From NCBI GenBank assembly GCA_013389015.1, contig JACAEE010000017.1, positions 24,741 through 88,740 of the forward strand: a stretch of DNA of 64,000 bases, written 5' to 3'. The notes beneath the pieces were generated by a model. The model searched no databases and had not been told where the DNA came from. It saw nothing but the letters and a program-made list of their open reading frames with translations. The stretch comes from Hydrogenophilaceae bacterium (lineage in GTDB: Bacteria; Pseudomonadota; Alphaproteobacteria; Caulobacterales; Aquidulcibacteraceae). This document shows, piece after piece, positions 36,719 through 45,346 of this stretch. The first letter of the stretch is position 1. Each line of letters opens with the position of its first letter. The translations under genes and the position numbers were made by a program.

Positions 36719-37468
36719 TTAGGGGCGGAACGCATTTTCGCCTGTGAGGGGCGCTGCGCCCTGAGAAAACGCCGGCGGCGCGACCGGCGCCGTCGGCCCG
36801 AACCGCGCCTCGAACGCGGCGCGCAGCGCCGCGTCCGCCTCATCCATGCTGACCGGGAGGCCAAGGTCGACGAGGCTCGTCACCCCATGCTCGCGAATGC
36901 CGCAGGGCACGATGCCGTCGAAATGCGTAAGGTCGGGCTCGACGTTGAAGGCGACGCCGTGGAAGCTCACCCATCGCCGCAGCTTCACGCCGATCGCGGC
37001 GATCTTGTCTTCCCGCGCCCAGCCGGGGCCCTTGCGCTCCACCCAGACGCCCACGCGCCCCGGCCGCACCCCGGCCTCGACATTGAAGCGCGCCAGCGCC
37101 GCGATCAGCCAGTGTTCCAGATCGCGCACGAAACAAGAGACGTCCCGCCCGCGCTTGCGGAGATCGAGCATCACATAGGCCACGCGTTGCCCAGGGCCGT
37201 GATAGGTGAACTGCCCCCCGCGCCCGGTCTTGAACACGGGAAAGCGCGCATCGAGCAGGTCCTCCGCCTTGGCGCTGACGCCGGCGGTGTAGAGCGGGGG
37301 ATGTTCCAGGAGCCAAACGAGTTCGCCGGCCTCGCCCTCGGCGATCGCCGCCGCGCGCGCTTCCATGAACGCCACGGCCTCGGGGTAGGGCGTCAGCCCG
37401 GGCGAGACCGCCCAGCCGATCGGCGCCTCGGCCGGCTGCGGCGCGGGACAGGAAGAGGAGGCGTTCAC
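36719..37468 (-). CDS. lipB: Octanoyl-[acyl-carrier-protein] transferase
   Basis: Moves octanoyl from ACP to lipoate-dependent enzymes. [19 protein letters not shown] and the glycine-rich [22 protein letters not shown] are the family blocks. The catalytic Lys is in [15 protein letters not shown] and the catalytic Cys in [15 protein letters not shown]. Length 249. It follows nothing on its own strand upstream and is divergent from the SpoA-domain gene by 56 bases. Confidence 0.95.
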   Translation of the reverse strand: MNASSSCPAPQPAEAPIGWAVSPGLTPYPEAVAFMEARAAAIAEGEAGELVWLLEHPPLYTAGVSAKAEDLLDARFPVFKTGRGGQFTYHGPGQRVAYVMLDLRKRGRDVSCFVRDLEHWLIAALARFNVEAGVRPGRVGVWVERKGPGWAREDKIAAIGVKLRRWVSFHGVAFNVEPDLTHFDGIVPCGIREHGVTSLVDLGLPVSMDEADAALRAAFEARFGPTAPVAPPAFSQGAAPLTGENAFRP

Positions 37469-37524
37469 ACCCGATAAACCGAACCAGCGTTACCGAGACC
37501 CTTCATATCGGGAGCGACGCGCGT

Positions 37525-37791
37525 TTGGAAAAGGCCGAGACGAAGACCCAGGTCCACAGCGTGAAGGTCGAGCTCTCGGTCGTGCTCGGCCGTTCGATGC
37601 TGCCCATGCACCAGCTGCTGCGCATGGGCCGCGGCGCCGTCATCCCCCTCGACGCCGGCGAGAACGACGAACTCTGGATCCTCGCCAACAACCACCCGAT
37701 CGCGCGCGGCGAGATCACCATCGACGGCGACCGCCTCTGCGTCACCATCACCGCGCCCGCCGACGTCCACGACTTCTACGCCGTCGGCTGA
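37525..37791 (+). CDS. Single-domain SpoA (FliN/FliM C-terminal-type) protein
   Basis: An 88-residue SpoA domain. The pattern VKVELSVVLGRSMLPMHQLLRMGRGAVIPLD, followed by ELWILANNHPIARGEI and a final DRLCVTIT, matches the C-terminal domain of FliN and FliM. It has no N-terminal FliM CheY-binding part. Start is TTG. There are no other flagellar genes in the window, so it is an orphan copy. It may be the flagellar C-ring FliN itself, encoded away from the main clusters, or a paralogue. The 3' end overlaps the convergent TIR gene by 16 bases. Confidence 0.83.
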   Translation: MEKAETKTQVHSVKVELSVVLGRSMLPMHQLLRMGRGAVIPLDAGENDELWILANNHPIARGEITIDGDRLCVTITAPADVHDFYAVG

Positions 37792-40691
37792 CGCCGGACG
37801 AGATTGAGCCACCAGCGCGGCGAGGCGATCCCCGCGCGTTCGCATGGCCGCTGATCGTCACGGCGCAGCAGCGGGTGGGCGGCCATCTCTTGGTCAGTAA
37901 ACGCCGCGCGGTCAGGCGAAAGCCGGGCGCAAGCATATTCGATCAGCGCCCGCCCACGCGGCGGCAGCTCGAACGCGCGCACGTCTCGGCCGCCGTCCTG
38001 CACATAGAGCGTGCGCGCGTCGTGGCTAAGCAGGATCTGTTCGCGGGTTAGGTCGCTTGTGATCATCCGCCCGGTGACGGGGTCGATCGCGCCGCGCGCG
38101 CCGAGCGCCCAGGCGGCGTCGCCGCGCCGCCGCAACGGTCCCTCGACGCGTTCAAGACGATAACGAGCGCCGTCGCGATGGATGCGGAAGTGCGCCTCTG
38201 CGCCCCAGCCGATGATCGCCGCGCCGTCGTCGACAATGGCGATGCGGTTTTCCAGGCGGGTGAAGACCCGCGGCGTTGTCGGGTTGGTCGCCGACGCGAT
38301 CGCAAGCCGTGCGCCCGTGCGCCCATCGGCGAGCACGAGACGCACTTGGCCCTGTTGTTCGACGAGACCTGCAGCTAGGGCCCCATCGCCGCTGAACGCC
38401 TCCGCGCGGAAGTCGAAGTCGACGTGTTCGACCGGCGTTGTCCGCTGCGCGCCCGTCGCGGCGTCCCAGAACGTCGCTCGGCGCGCGCGATCGATCGGTC
38501 CGGCCTGATGCAGCAGCGCGAACACGCCGTCATCCAGCGCGGCCACGACCGCCGGCTGGCCCTGGCCTGCCGCCGGCAGCGGATGCACCGCGCCTGTGGC
38601 GGTGTCGATGATGCCGCTCCAGTCGCCGCGATGGACGTAGACTTTCGCCCCGTCCGCAAGCGTCGCGATGCGCGCCGCGCACGTTGCATTTACGGCGCAC
38701 GGTGGAAGCGATGCGATGGTCTGCGAGGCTTGGCCTTCGCGCAAGCGCAGGACGCCGCTATTGCCGTCTACAAGCGCGACGCTTTCGCCGTCGGGCAGTA
38801 AGAAGAGCGCCCCGTGTTGGTTCTCGGCGAAGGCGCCGAAGAGCCTCCCGCGCGCCGCGCTCCAGATGCGCACGCGCCCGGCGACGTCCGCGCCCGCGAC
38901 CACAGCGCCGTCACGTGAGAAGGCGAAGCTCTCATACTCGGACGTTGCGGCGAGGCCTTTGAATTCGGCGATCGGCAGCGGCGGCTCGAAATAGCCTTCG
39001 CGGAAGCCGACGCCCATGCGCAGCGTGCCCGTATCCCACAACTTTGCGCTATGTTGGTCGAAGGTGAGCAGCGTTTCGCCGTCGGGAGAGAATTGCAGCC
39101 CCTCGAGAACGCCGTCATGCGCGCGCGCCGCGCCGATCATGTCGCCGCCGGAGCAGAGCCGCATCTGCACCTGTCCGCCCTCGGTGGCGATGGCGAACTC
39201 GTCGTTCCCCGGCGCGAACGCAGCGTAGGTGTAGGCGTACTCGGTGGGCGCGGCAGGATAGCGGAAGCCGCCATTGGTCGGATCGTGGCATTCGAAGCCG
39301 CCGGGACCGGAGAGCAGGACGCGATCGCCCCCGGCCGATATCGCGACCCGCGTTTCAAAGCTCGACATGTGCGGCGCCAGGACTGCGCTGTAGGTCTCGC
39401 GCAGCGAGAGATCGGAACCGACCGCGAACACGCTCAACACGCCGGGGCTATCGTCGGGCGCGACGAACACGGCGAGCCACCGCCCGTCATCGGACATCGC
39501 CATGTCCTGCTCTTGCGCCGCCAACTCGAAGGGCGGTCCCGCGCGCCCCGTCTGCGGGTCGCGCAGCGTGAGCACGCCGTCCTGCGCCATCGCGACGGGC
39601 CCGCCATAGCGGCCGAGCGCGACGACGCCGCCGAAATACGCGTCCCCTTCAAGAACCCAAGCGCGCGTCGATCCGGCGCCGGGCCGCCGCCACGCAAAGC
39701 GCGCGCCCTGGAATTCGTCATAGGCGCCGCCCGAGCCTTCGCCCTGCAGGAGCGCGAGACCATCGCTGCGATACTGCAGCAGACTGACGCCGCGCTGGCC
39801 GAGATCGAATTGGTCAGTGAGCCTGTGCGCGAAGGCGGCCCGCGCAAGCAACGCCTCGATGTCCGGCGATTCGCCGAAGCCCGGCCCAAAATGCCCGCGC
39901 CGGGCCGGGGCCGACGCAATGAGCAACAACAGCGCCCGATCGGTCTCCCCGGCGTTGAGCGCATTTTCGGCCGCGCCTGCGAGCGCATCGCTGCGCATCG
40001 CCTCGTTGCGCCACGTCTGCACGCCCGCGAGCGTCAGCCCCACGCCGGCGGTTGCGATCAACACGAGCGCCGCCGCCATCGTCAGCGCTGCGCGCCGGCG
40101 CTGCGCGCGCACGCGTTCGGCCTCGCGATCGCGCAAATCGTTGAACGAGAGCCCCGTCAGCCCCGCAAGCAGGCGCAGCGCTGCGTCCTCGCGGCCCTCG
40201 GCGACATTCGCCGCCAGCGGCTCCTCCGGCTGATCCTTTATCAACTCAAGATCCTTGCCGACGGAGAATTTCAGCGCCGGGGGAAAACACTCCGTAGCCA
40301 GATCATTCGAGTTCGGCGTTCCCTCAAGGATGACGGCGAACACCTGCCCATCCGGTCGATTGGCCTTGAAGTAGCGGATCTCCTTGTCGACCCACGGCGA
40401 TTGCGCCGCGCGCGGGCTGCAGATGACGATGAGGTCCTGCGCGTCGAGGAGCGCCTCTTCGATCAGCGCCTTGAGATTGTCGGCCGCGCCCGCCTCTGCC
40501 TCATCGCGGAAGAGTCGGCCGAGGCGCGCCGGCACGACTCCGCGCTCCGTCGTCTCGCCGACATGCTGTTTCGGAAAGCGGTAGGTCTCGAGGCGATTGT
40601 GCAGCCAGCGCCCGAACGCCTTGTCCGCATGGCTGTAGCTGACGAAGGCGCGGTAGAGTTTGCCCGTCGCCGGTCCCGCTGCCCCCGCCAT
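37776..40691 (-). CDS. TIR-domain membrane protein with C-terminal beta-propeller-like repeats
   Basis: A 971-residue protein with three parts. TIR domain at 10-150: YRAFVSYSHADKAFGRWLHNRL, a box-2-like RLFRDEAEAGAADNLKALI, and SPWVDKEIRYF with Glu104 at the position of the catalytic glutamate of NAD-cleaving TIRs. A membrane helix follows at about 213-233 (LTMAAALVLIATAGVGLTLAG). After that comes DALAGAAENALNAGETDRALLLLIASAP, a linker common before WD40 repeats. The remaining ~650 residues hold WD40-like units such as LQFSPDGETLLTFDQHSAKLWD and FAFSRDGAVVAGADVAGRVRIWS. ATG at 40691 was chosen over an upstream in-frame codon at 40778. No adjacent effector or sensor gene. Defence or signalling role is inferred. 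Confidence 0.88.
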   Translation of the reverse strand: MAGAAGPATGKLYRAFVSYSHADKAFGRWLHNRLETYRFPKQHVGETTERGVVPARLGRLFRDEAEAGAADNLKALIEEALLDAQDLIVICSPRAAQSPWVDKEIRYFKANRPDGQVFAVILEGTPNSNDLATECFPPALKFSVGKDLELIKDQPEEPLAANVAEGREDAALRLLAGLTGLSFNDLRDREAERVRAQRRRAALTMAAALVLIATAGVGLTLAGVQTWRNEAMRSDALAGAAENALNAGETDRALLLLIASAPARRGHFGPGFGESPDIEALLARAAFAHRLTDQFDLGQRGVSLLQYRSDGLALLQGEGSGGAYDEFQGARFAWRRPGAGSTRAWVLEGDAYFGGVVALGRYGGPVAMAQDGVLTLRDPQTGRAGPPFELAAQEQDMAMSDDGRWLAVFVAPDDSPGVLSVFAVGSDLSLRETYSAVLAPHMSSFETRVAISAGGDRVLLSGPGGFECHDPTNGGFRYPAAPTEYAYTYAAFAPGNDEFAIATEGGQVQMRLCSGGDMIGAARAHDGVLEGLQFSPDGETLLTFDQHSAKLWDTGTLRMGVGFREGYFEPPLPIAEFKGLAATSEYESFAFSRDGAVVAGADVAGRVRIWSAARGRLFGAFAENQHGALFLLPDGESVALVDGNSGVLRLREGQASQTIASLPPCAVNATCAARIATLADGAKVYVHRGDWSGIIDTATGAVHPLPAAGQGQPAVVAALDDGVFALLHQAGPIDRARRATFWDAATGAQRTTPVEHVDFDFRAEAFSGDGALAAGLVEQQGQVRLVLADGRTGARLAIASATNPTTPRVFTRLENRIAIVDDGAAIIGWGAEAHFRIHRDGARYRLERVEGPLRRRGDAAWALGARGAIDPVTGRMITSDLTREQILLSHDARTLYVQDGGRDVRAFELPPRGRALIEYACARLSPDRAAFTDQEMAAHPLLRRDDQRPCERAGIASPRWWLNLVRRQPTA

Positions 40692-40854
40692 AGCGCCCCC
40701 CGAGGTTCTTGCGGCCAGATCAGCACCGCGGCGCTTCAAGGTCAATTTCCGCCGCCGCGCCGCCTGGACGGACCGCATCTTCGAATTCTATATGTTCATC
40801 GCACAAATAGCGGTCGGAGCGGCGCGCCGCATACTCAGAAAAATGGAGGCAGGG

Positions 40855-42492
40855 ATGGAAGCGATCCTTATCGCGCGGCGCAGGATGCTTCTGGCGGGCG
40901 CCGCGGTCGCGACGGGCTTCGCCTTCAACGCCCGTGCCGAAGCGCCGCTGCTGACGCCGGTGACGGCCACCGCGCATGGCCGCGTGCAGGGGCGGGTGCG
41001 CGCCGATGGAATCCACGTCTTCAAAGGCTTGCGCTATGGCGCGCCGCCCACGGGCGCGGCGCGCTTCAAGCCGCCGCAGCCGCCGGCGCCATGGCCCGGC
41101 ATCCATCCCGCCTTCGCCTATGGCGCGCCGGCGATGCAGATGCCCATGGGCGCTTCGGCCGCGCCGATGACGGAGCTCTCGGTCGCCATCGCCGGCTTCT
41201 TCTCAACCGCTTCCGACATGACCATCGACAACGAGGACTGCCTCTTCCTCAATGTCTGGACCAAAGCGCTGGGCGCCGAGCGCCGCCGCCCGGTGATGGT
41301 GTGGCTGCATGGCGGCGGCTACGCCTACGGTTCGGGCGGCTGGCCCGTCTATGACGGCGCCAATCTCGCGCGCCGCGGCGATGTCGTGGTCGTCACCATC
41401 AATCACCGCCTCAACGCTTTTGGCTATCTCTACCTCGCCGAGCTGATGGGCGAAGACTACGCCGCCTCCGGCAACGCCGGCATGCTCGATATCGTGCTGG
41501 CGCTGCAATGGGTGCGCGACAACATCGCGGCCTTCGGCGGCGATCCGGGCAACGTCACCATTTTCGGCGAGTCCGGCGGCGGCTCGAAAGTCTCGCATCT
41601 GTTGGCTATGCCGGCGGCGCAAGGGCTCTTCCACAAGGCGATCATCCAGAGCGGCGCCGGCGTCACCGGCGCGCCGCGCGCCGAAGCGACGGATCTCGCT
41701 GGCGCGATCCTCCGTGAGCTGAATATCGCGCCGGGCGATGCGGCGGCGCTCTCCGCCGCGCACCCGGACGCCGTCGTGGCGGCTTCCGCGGCGTGCGTGT
41801 CGCGCCTGCCGCCCGACCGCGCCTTCCGCGGCCTCTCGCCGGTGGTCGACGGCGCGACGCTGCCGCGCGATCCCTTCGCGCCCGACGCGCCCGCGATCTC
41901 GGCCGACATTCCGGTGATGATCGGCTCCAACAAGGACGAGATGTCGATCTTCAACGCCTCCGCCCCCTGGTGGGGCCGGCTGACGGAGGAACAGGCGGTC
42001 GCCCAGACGCGTGCGCTTGCCGGGCCGCGCGCGGATGCGCTCCTGGCCGCGCTGCGCGCGCAACATCCGGATTACTCCCCCACCTATCTGTTCAACGCCG
42101 CGCAATCGGCGCTCTTCTTCCACGGGCCGACGCACACGCTCGCCGAGCGCAAGGCCGCCCAGCGCCGCGCGCCGGTCTATCTCTATTATCTGACCTGGGA
42201 GACGCCGGCGGCCGGCGGTCTGTTCAAGTGCCCGCACGCGCTCGATCTGCCGCTCATGTTCGACAATGTGGAGATGGCGCGCGCGCTCCTGGGCGAGGGC
42301 GAAGCGCCCCAGCGCGTGGCCGATCAGATGGCGTCGGCGTGGATCGCGTTCGCGACGACGGGCGATCCCAACAACGCCGCCATCCCCGCTTGGCCCGCCT
42401 ACGACGCGCGCCGCCGCGCCACGATGGTGTTCGACGCGGAGTCCCGCGTCGTCAACGATCCCATCCGCGCCGTGCGCCGCGCGCTGGCCTAG
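40855..42492 (+). CDS. Type B carboxylesterase, probable Tat export
   Basis: A 545-residue carboxylesterase/lipase-family enzyme. The oxyanion region is VMVWLHGGGYAYGSG, the conserved NEDCLFLNVWT is present, and the nucleophile is in IFGESGGGSKV. The Glu lies in SNKDEMSIF and the His in FKCPHALDLPLMF. The N terminus ARRRMLLAGAAVATGFAFNARAEA looks like a Tat signal. ATG 40855 has GGAGG five bases upstream and that site overlaps the earlier in-frame ATG at 40843, which is therefore unlikely. The convergent gene starts two bases past the stop. Confidence 0.91.
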   Translation: MEAILIARRRMLLAGAAVATGFAFNARAEAPLLTPVTATAHGRVQGRVRADGIHVFKGLRYGAPPTGAARFKPPQPPAPWPGIHPAFAYGAPAMQMPMGASAAPMTELSVAIAGFFSTASDMTIDNEDCLFLNVWTKALGAERRRPVMVWLHGGGYAYGSGGWPVYDGANLARRGDVVVVTINHRLNAFGYLYLAELMGEDYAASGNAGMLDIVLALQWVRDNIAAFGGDPGNVTIFGESGGGSKVSHLLAMPAAQGLFHKAIIQSGAGVTGAPRAEATDLAGAILRELNIAPGDAAALSAAHPDAVVAASAACVSRLPPDRAFRGLSPVVDGATLPRDPFAPDAPAISADIPVMIGSNKDEMSIFNASAPWWGRLTEEQAVAQTRALAGPRADALLAALRAQHPDYSPTYLFNAAQSALFFHGPTHTLAERKAAQRRAPVYLYYLTWETPAAGGLFKCPHALDLPLMFDNVEMARALLGEGEAPQRVADQMASAWIAFATTGDPNNAAIPAWPAYDARRRATMVFDAESRVVNDPIRAVRRALA

Positions 42493-42494
42493 GC

Positions 42495-43772
42495 TCAGTC
42501 GATCCGGATACGGACGAACGCCATGGCCCCGTCCTGGTCCCCGCCATAGGACGGCGCGAGCGCCTCTGAGACGAAGGCGCGCTGATAGAGCGCGCCGACG
42601 CCAAGACGCACATTGTCGCCTACGCGCCAATCGTGCAACGCGCCCAGCGACGCCCGCGCCACGTCCTCGTTGCCGTCGCCGGCGCCGAGTTCCGAAGTTT
42701 CGATCCACTCGCCGCGGGCGAACAGCGTCCAGCGGTCGTCCGGCTGCAGCGCCGCCTCGAAGAGCGCCGCGTCGCTCGCGCCATGATGCCCGTCCTTCCG
42801 GGCGAAGGCGGCCGTCATCGAAAAGACGCCCGCGCCCAGCGGCCGCGAATAAAGCGCGCTCGCCGACCAGCGCGTCTCGTCGTCCTCGGGTTCGAGCTGC
42901 TCCGGGCTCTTCACGTCCGCCCAGGAGAGCTGCAGCGCCCAGCGCGGCGAGGGATTGTAGCTGAGCCGCAGCGCGGTGGAATCGAGCGCGCCGGTTTCGA
43001 TGTCATAGCGCTCTTCGTCCGGCTCCCGGCCGCGGAATCGCGAGCCTTCGATCTTCCACGCGCCGTTGACGTAGCCGAGCGTCGCCACGCCGAAAGTGAT
43101 GTGCGTGGAATCGAGCCAGTGGTGCGTGATCGGGGCTTCGGGGCTGTCGATCGCCGCCGGGCGGTGCATGAACGCGGGCGGCCCGAACGCCGGCTCTCCC
43201 GGCAATCCGGCATAGACGAAGAAGGAAGACCGCGCGTCGACGCGCTGCGCATAGGATGCGGAGAGCTCCATGAACAGATCGTGCGGATGCTGGCGATCGA
43301 CCAGCGGATCGACGCCGTTCGCCGTTTCGCCCGCGGCCAGCAGCAGCGGATAGCCGCTTCGCCCCATGAACGGATCGGGGCTGAGCATCGCGCGCAGTGT
43401 CAGCGCGCCGCCATTATCGAAATCGCGTCGCGCGGCGCCCATGATCATGCCGGCGACGAACGCCTTCTCGCCGCCGCGCGGCCCCCCTTGCCAGTCATAG
43501 ACGGCGTTGAGGAGCGCGTGCGACATGAAGCGCCAATCGCCGTGCGCTGCGTGCGCGCCGTGATGGCCGGCGGCCTCGGGCTGCCAGCTCGTGCCGGACG
43601 CCTCGCGCCCCGCGGGGTAGGGCCCCAGCGCGCCGGTCATCGCCGCATGCGCGGCGTGATCGCGCATCGGCGCATCGTCGTGCGCGGGTGGATGGTGGTC
43701 GCTGTGGGCGTGTTGCGCCAGCGCCGGCGCGGCGAGCCCCAGCGCCCAGCAGAGCAGCAGAGCGCCCTTCAT
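42495..43772 (-). CDS. His-rich outer-membrane beta-barrel protein, copper-regulated by context
   Basis: 425 residues with signal peptide MKGALLLCWALGLAAPALAQ. The mature N terminus is very rich in histidine (HAHSDHHPPAHDDAP, then MRDHAAHAAM and AAGHHGAHAAHGDW), as in metal-binding exported proteins. The rest alternates as a beta-barrel (DFDNGGALTLRAMLSP, SSFFVYAGLPG, FGVATLGYVNGAWKIEG, LGVGALYQRAF) and ends in AFVRIRID. The ATG overlaps the csoR stop (ATGA), so both share the CsoR-controlled transcript. I infer a role in copper binding or tolerance; the barrel family is not one I can name. Confidence 0.78.
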   Translation of the reverse strand: MKGALLLCWALGLAAPALAQHAHSDHHPPAHDDAPMRDHAAHAAMTGALGPYPAGREASGTSWQPEAAGHHGAHAAHGDWRFMSHALLNAVYDWQGGPRGGEKAFVAGMIMGAARRDFDNGGALTLRAMLSPDPFMGRSGYPLLLAAGETANGVDPLVDRQHPHDLFMELSASYAQRVDARSSFFVYAGLPGEPAFGPPAFMHRPAAIDSPEAPITHHWLDSTHITFGVATLGYVNGAWKIEGSRFRGREPDEERYDIETGALDSTALRLSYNPSPRWALQLSWADVKSPEQLEPEDDETRWSASALYSRPLGAGVFSMTAAFARKDGHHGASDAALFEAALQPDDRWTLFARGEWIETSELGAGDGNEDVARASLGALHDWRVGDNVRLGVGALYQRAFVSEALAPSYGGDQDGAMAFVRIRID

Positions 43773-44056
43773 GCACGGCGCTCGAGCAGGGCGATCAGCT
43801 CGGCCGCCTTCTCCCGCTGTTCGGCGGCGTCGCCTTTGGTGATGGCGCGCTCGATGCAGTGGTCGAGGTGGGCCTTGAGCAAGTCGCTCTCCACCCGCTG
43901 CAGGGCGCCATGGACGGCCCTGATCTGGGTCAGGACGTCGATGCAATAGCGGCCCTCCTCGACCATCCCGGCGACGCCGCGGACCTGGCCCTCGATGCGC
44001 TTGAGCCGTCGCAGCAGCCGGATCTTGCCGGCAGGATCATGGGCGGACGATGTCAT
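43769..44056 (-). CDS. csoR: CsoR-type copper-sensing repressor
   Basis: All-helical metal-sensitive repressor (DUF156) of 95 residues: LLRRLKRIEGQVRGVAGMVEEGRYCIDVLTQ in two readable blocks. The Cu(I) site is complete, with Cys38, His63 and Cys67 in the x-H-x3-C spacing of CsoR; RcnR has His and FrmR differs. It has no Cys-Cys pattern of CstR in which His is absent. The upstream palindrome is a CsoR-type operator and lies just before the ATG, so autoregulation is likely. A longer frame upstream (to 44188) crosses the operator and is not credible. Confidence 0.91.
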   Translation of the reverse strand: MTSSAHDPAGKIRLLRRLKRIEGQVRGVAGMVEEGRYCIDVLTQIRAVHGALQRVESDLLKAHLDHCIERAITKGDAAEQREKAAELIALLERRA

Positions 44057-44067
44057 GGCCGCCCTAT

Positions 44068-44084
44068 ATACCCCCACGGGGTAT
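44068..44084. promoter_or_regulatory. CsoR-type operator
   Basis: ATACCCCCACGGGGTAT is a near-perfect palindrome with a G/C tract core of the kind bound by CsoR/RcnR repressors, 12 bases upstream of the csoR start. A half-site-like GATACCCCCC is seen near 44137-44146. Binding would block transcription of csoR and the His-rich barrel gene until Cu(I) releases it. Confidence 0.8.
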
Positions 44085-44160
44085 CTGTAAAGGGCGGCGC
44101 CGCCCGAGCCTTGCATCTTGTGACCCGTGCGGCGATCTGATACCCCCCGCGCCTTCGCCT

Positions 44161-44245
44161 GCGCTCGTGGCGGAATTGGTAGACGCACTAGCTTGAGGTG
44201 CTAGCGGGTAACACCGTGGAGGTTCGAGTCCTCTCGAGCGCACCA
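44161..44245 (+). tRNA. tRNA-Leu (anticodon GAG)
   Basis: Acceptor arms GCGCTCG and CGAGCGC pair over 7 bp with discriminator A and an encoded CCA. The anticodon loop within CTAGCTTGAGGTGCTAG reads GAG, for leucine CUC/CUU codons. The T loop is GGTTCGAGTCC and there is the long variable arm of a class II tRNA. Confidence 0.97.
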
Positions 44246-44314
44246 GCGCCCCCTTATGGGGGGCCGCGGTGACCTAGTCGGGTCGAAGGCGCGGCGCGGC
44301 GATTCATGATCAGC

Positions 44315-44839
44315 CTAGGCAGGCGGCCAAGCGTCGCTGCGCGCAGCGCCGGTGACTCCCGCGCCGAGCGTGGCGAGAAGCGCGTCCAGTTGTTCGAACT
44401 GCTCGGCCGTCGCCTCCGCCGCCCCGCCGCCGGCGTCGAGCGCCTGCTTGGACGGATAGAGTTCGTGCAAGGTCAGCAGCGTCCGGCCGTCGGTTTCCTC
44501 GAAGGTCACCGTGGTGATGGGGCCGTCTTCGCCGCCTTCGTCATTGGTCCAGACGAGGCGCTTGTTCGGCGTCACTTCGAGGTACCTGCCGAAGAAGGCC
44601 ATGGAGTCCGCAGCGCTGCTGCCGAACTCCAAGCGGTAGCCGCCGCCGGGGCGAACATCCATCTCGCAGGACCGAAGGACCATGCCCATGGACTTCGGCG
44701 CCCACCATTGCATGAACAGCGCGGGCTTGGTCCACGCCTCGAACACGATGCGCGCCGGGGCGTCGAAGATTCGCGTCACGACGATTTCCCGCTCGGACTT
44801 TCGTTCGACGCTCGTGCGGCTATCGCTTCTTTCGCCCAT
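44315..44839 (-). CDS. SRPBCC (AHSA1-type) domain protein
   Basis: A 174-residue START-like domain protein. The N-terminal REIVVTRIFDAPARIVFEAWT and FMQWWAPK blocks are the signature of the AHSA1/CalC group, followed by MDVRPGGGYRLEF and the C-terminal helix after LTLHELYPS. It likely binds a small hydrophobic ligand. Its 5' end overlaps the ArsR gene by 20 bases, a very common partnership in which the ArsR controls the pair. Confidence 0.87.
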   Translation of the reverse strand: MGERSDSRTSVERKSEREIVVTRIFDAPARIVFEAWTKPALFMQWWAPKSMGMVLRSCEMDVRPGGGYRLEFGSSAADSMAFFGRYLEVTPNKRLVWTNDEGGEDGPITTVTFEETDGRTLLTLHELYPSKQALDAGGGAAEATAEQFEQLDALLATLGAGVTGAARSDAWPPA

Positions 44840-45179
44840 CAGCCTTCTCCTTCCGCTTCAGCGCCTCGACGACCTTGTCCAGCTCCTCGAATCGCGCCGC
44901 CCAGACCTGACGGCGCTGCTCGATCCACGACGCCTCTTCCTCCAGTCCGCGCAGGCCGAGCTTGCAGGTGCGCACGCGCCCGACCTTCTCCGTCACGACG
45001 AGCCCGGCGCGCTCCAGGACGCGGACGTGCTTCTTCATGCCGGTGAGGGTCATGTGAAACTTCTCGGCCAGCTCCGTGATCGAGGCGTCCGCGCTTTCGA
45101 GCTGCACGAGGACGCCGCGCCGGGTGGCGTCCGCGAGGGCGGCGAACGAGGCGTCGAGGCGGGCTTGAAACTGAACCAC
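44820..45179 (-). CDS. ArsR-family transcriptional regulator
   Basis: A 119-residue winged-helix regulator: RLDASFAALADATRRGVLVQL, then a recognition region (ITELAEKFHMTLTGMKKHVRVLERAGLV) and the wing (VRTCKLGLRGLEEE). There are no paired metal-ligand cysteines, so it probably senses something other than metal. The start is GTG at 45179. An inverted repeat overlaps that codon, so the gene is probably self-repressed. Sits in front of the AHSA1 gene with overlap. Confidence 0.88.
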   Translation of the reverse strand: MVQFQARLDASFAALADATRRGVLVQLESADASITELAEKFHMTLTGMKKHVRVLERAGLVVTEKVGRVRTCKLGLRGLEEEASWIEQRRQVWAARFEELDKVVEALKRKEKADGRKKR

Positions 45180-45189
45180 TAGGTTCAGT
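45170..45189. promoter_or_regulatory. Probable ArsR operator (perfect palindrome)
   Basis: ACTGAACCACTAGGTTCAGT has perfect 8-bp arms around ACTA and covers the GTG start of the ArsR gene. An operator at the start of its own gene would fit repression by the encoded winged-helix protein. Confidence 0.6.
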
Positions 45190-45346
45190 GATTAATACGA
45201 ACGCACACGGCGAGCAAGCCTCGAATCAGCGTCGGCGCGGGCTTCGCGCTCGGCCGTGCGCGATTCAGGGCTTGACCTGAGGCGCGACGCGGCCTTTGGG
45301 CTAGCCGCATCGTTCCATCGCCCGACCACCCCCCGCGGAGGCCGCC

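Noticed and set aside
37525..44245. Defence island around the TIR gene
   Set aside because: Neighbours are lipB, a SpoA gene, an esterase and a copper regulator; there are no restriction, CBASS, retron or other defence genes, so a single gene is the most that can be claimed.
45190..45346. Possible magnesium riboswitch before mgtE
   Set aside because: No M-box or ydaO-like pairing pattern could be made out; the gap is short and GC-rich, and I would need a covariance search to say more.
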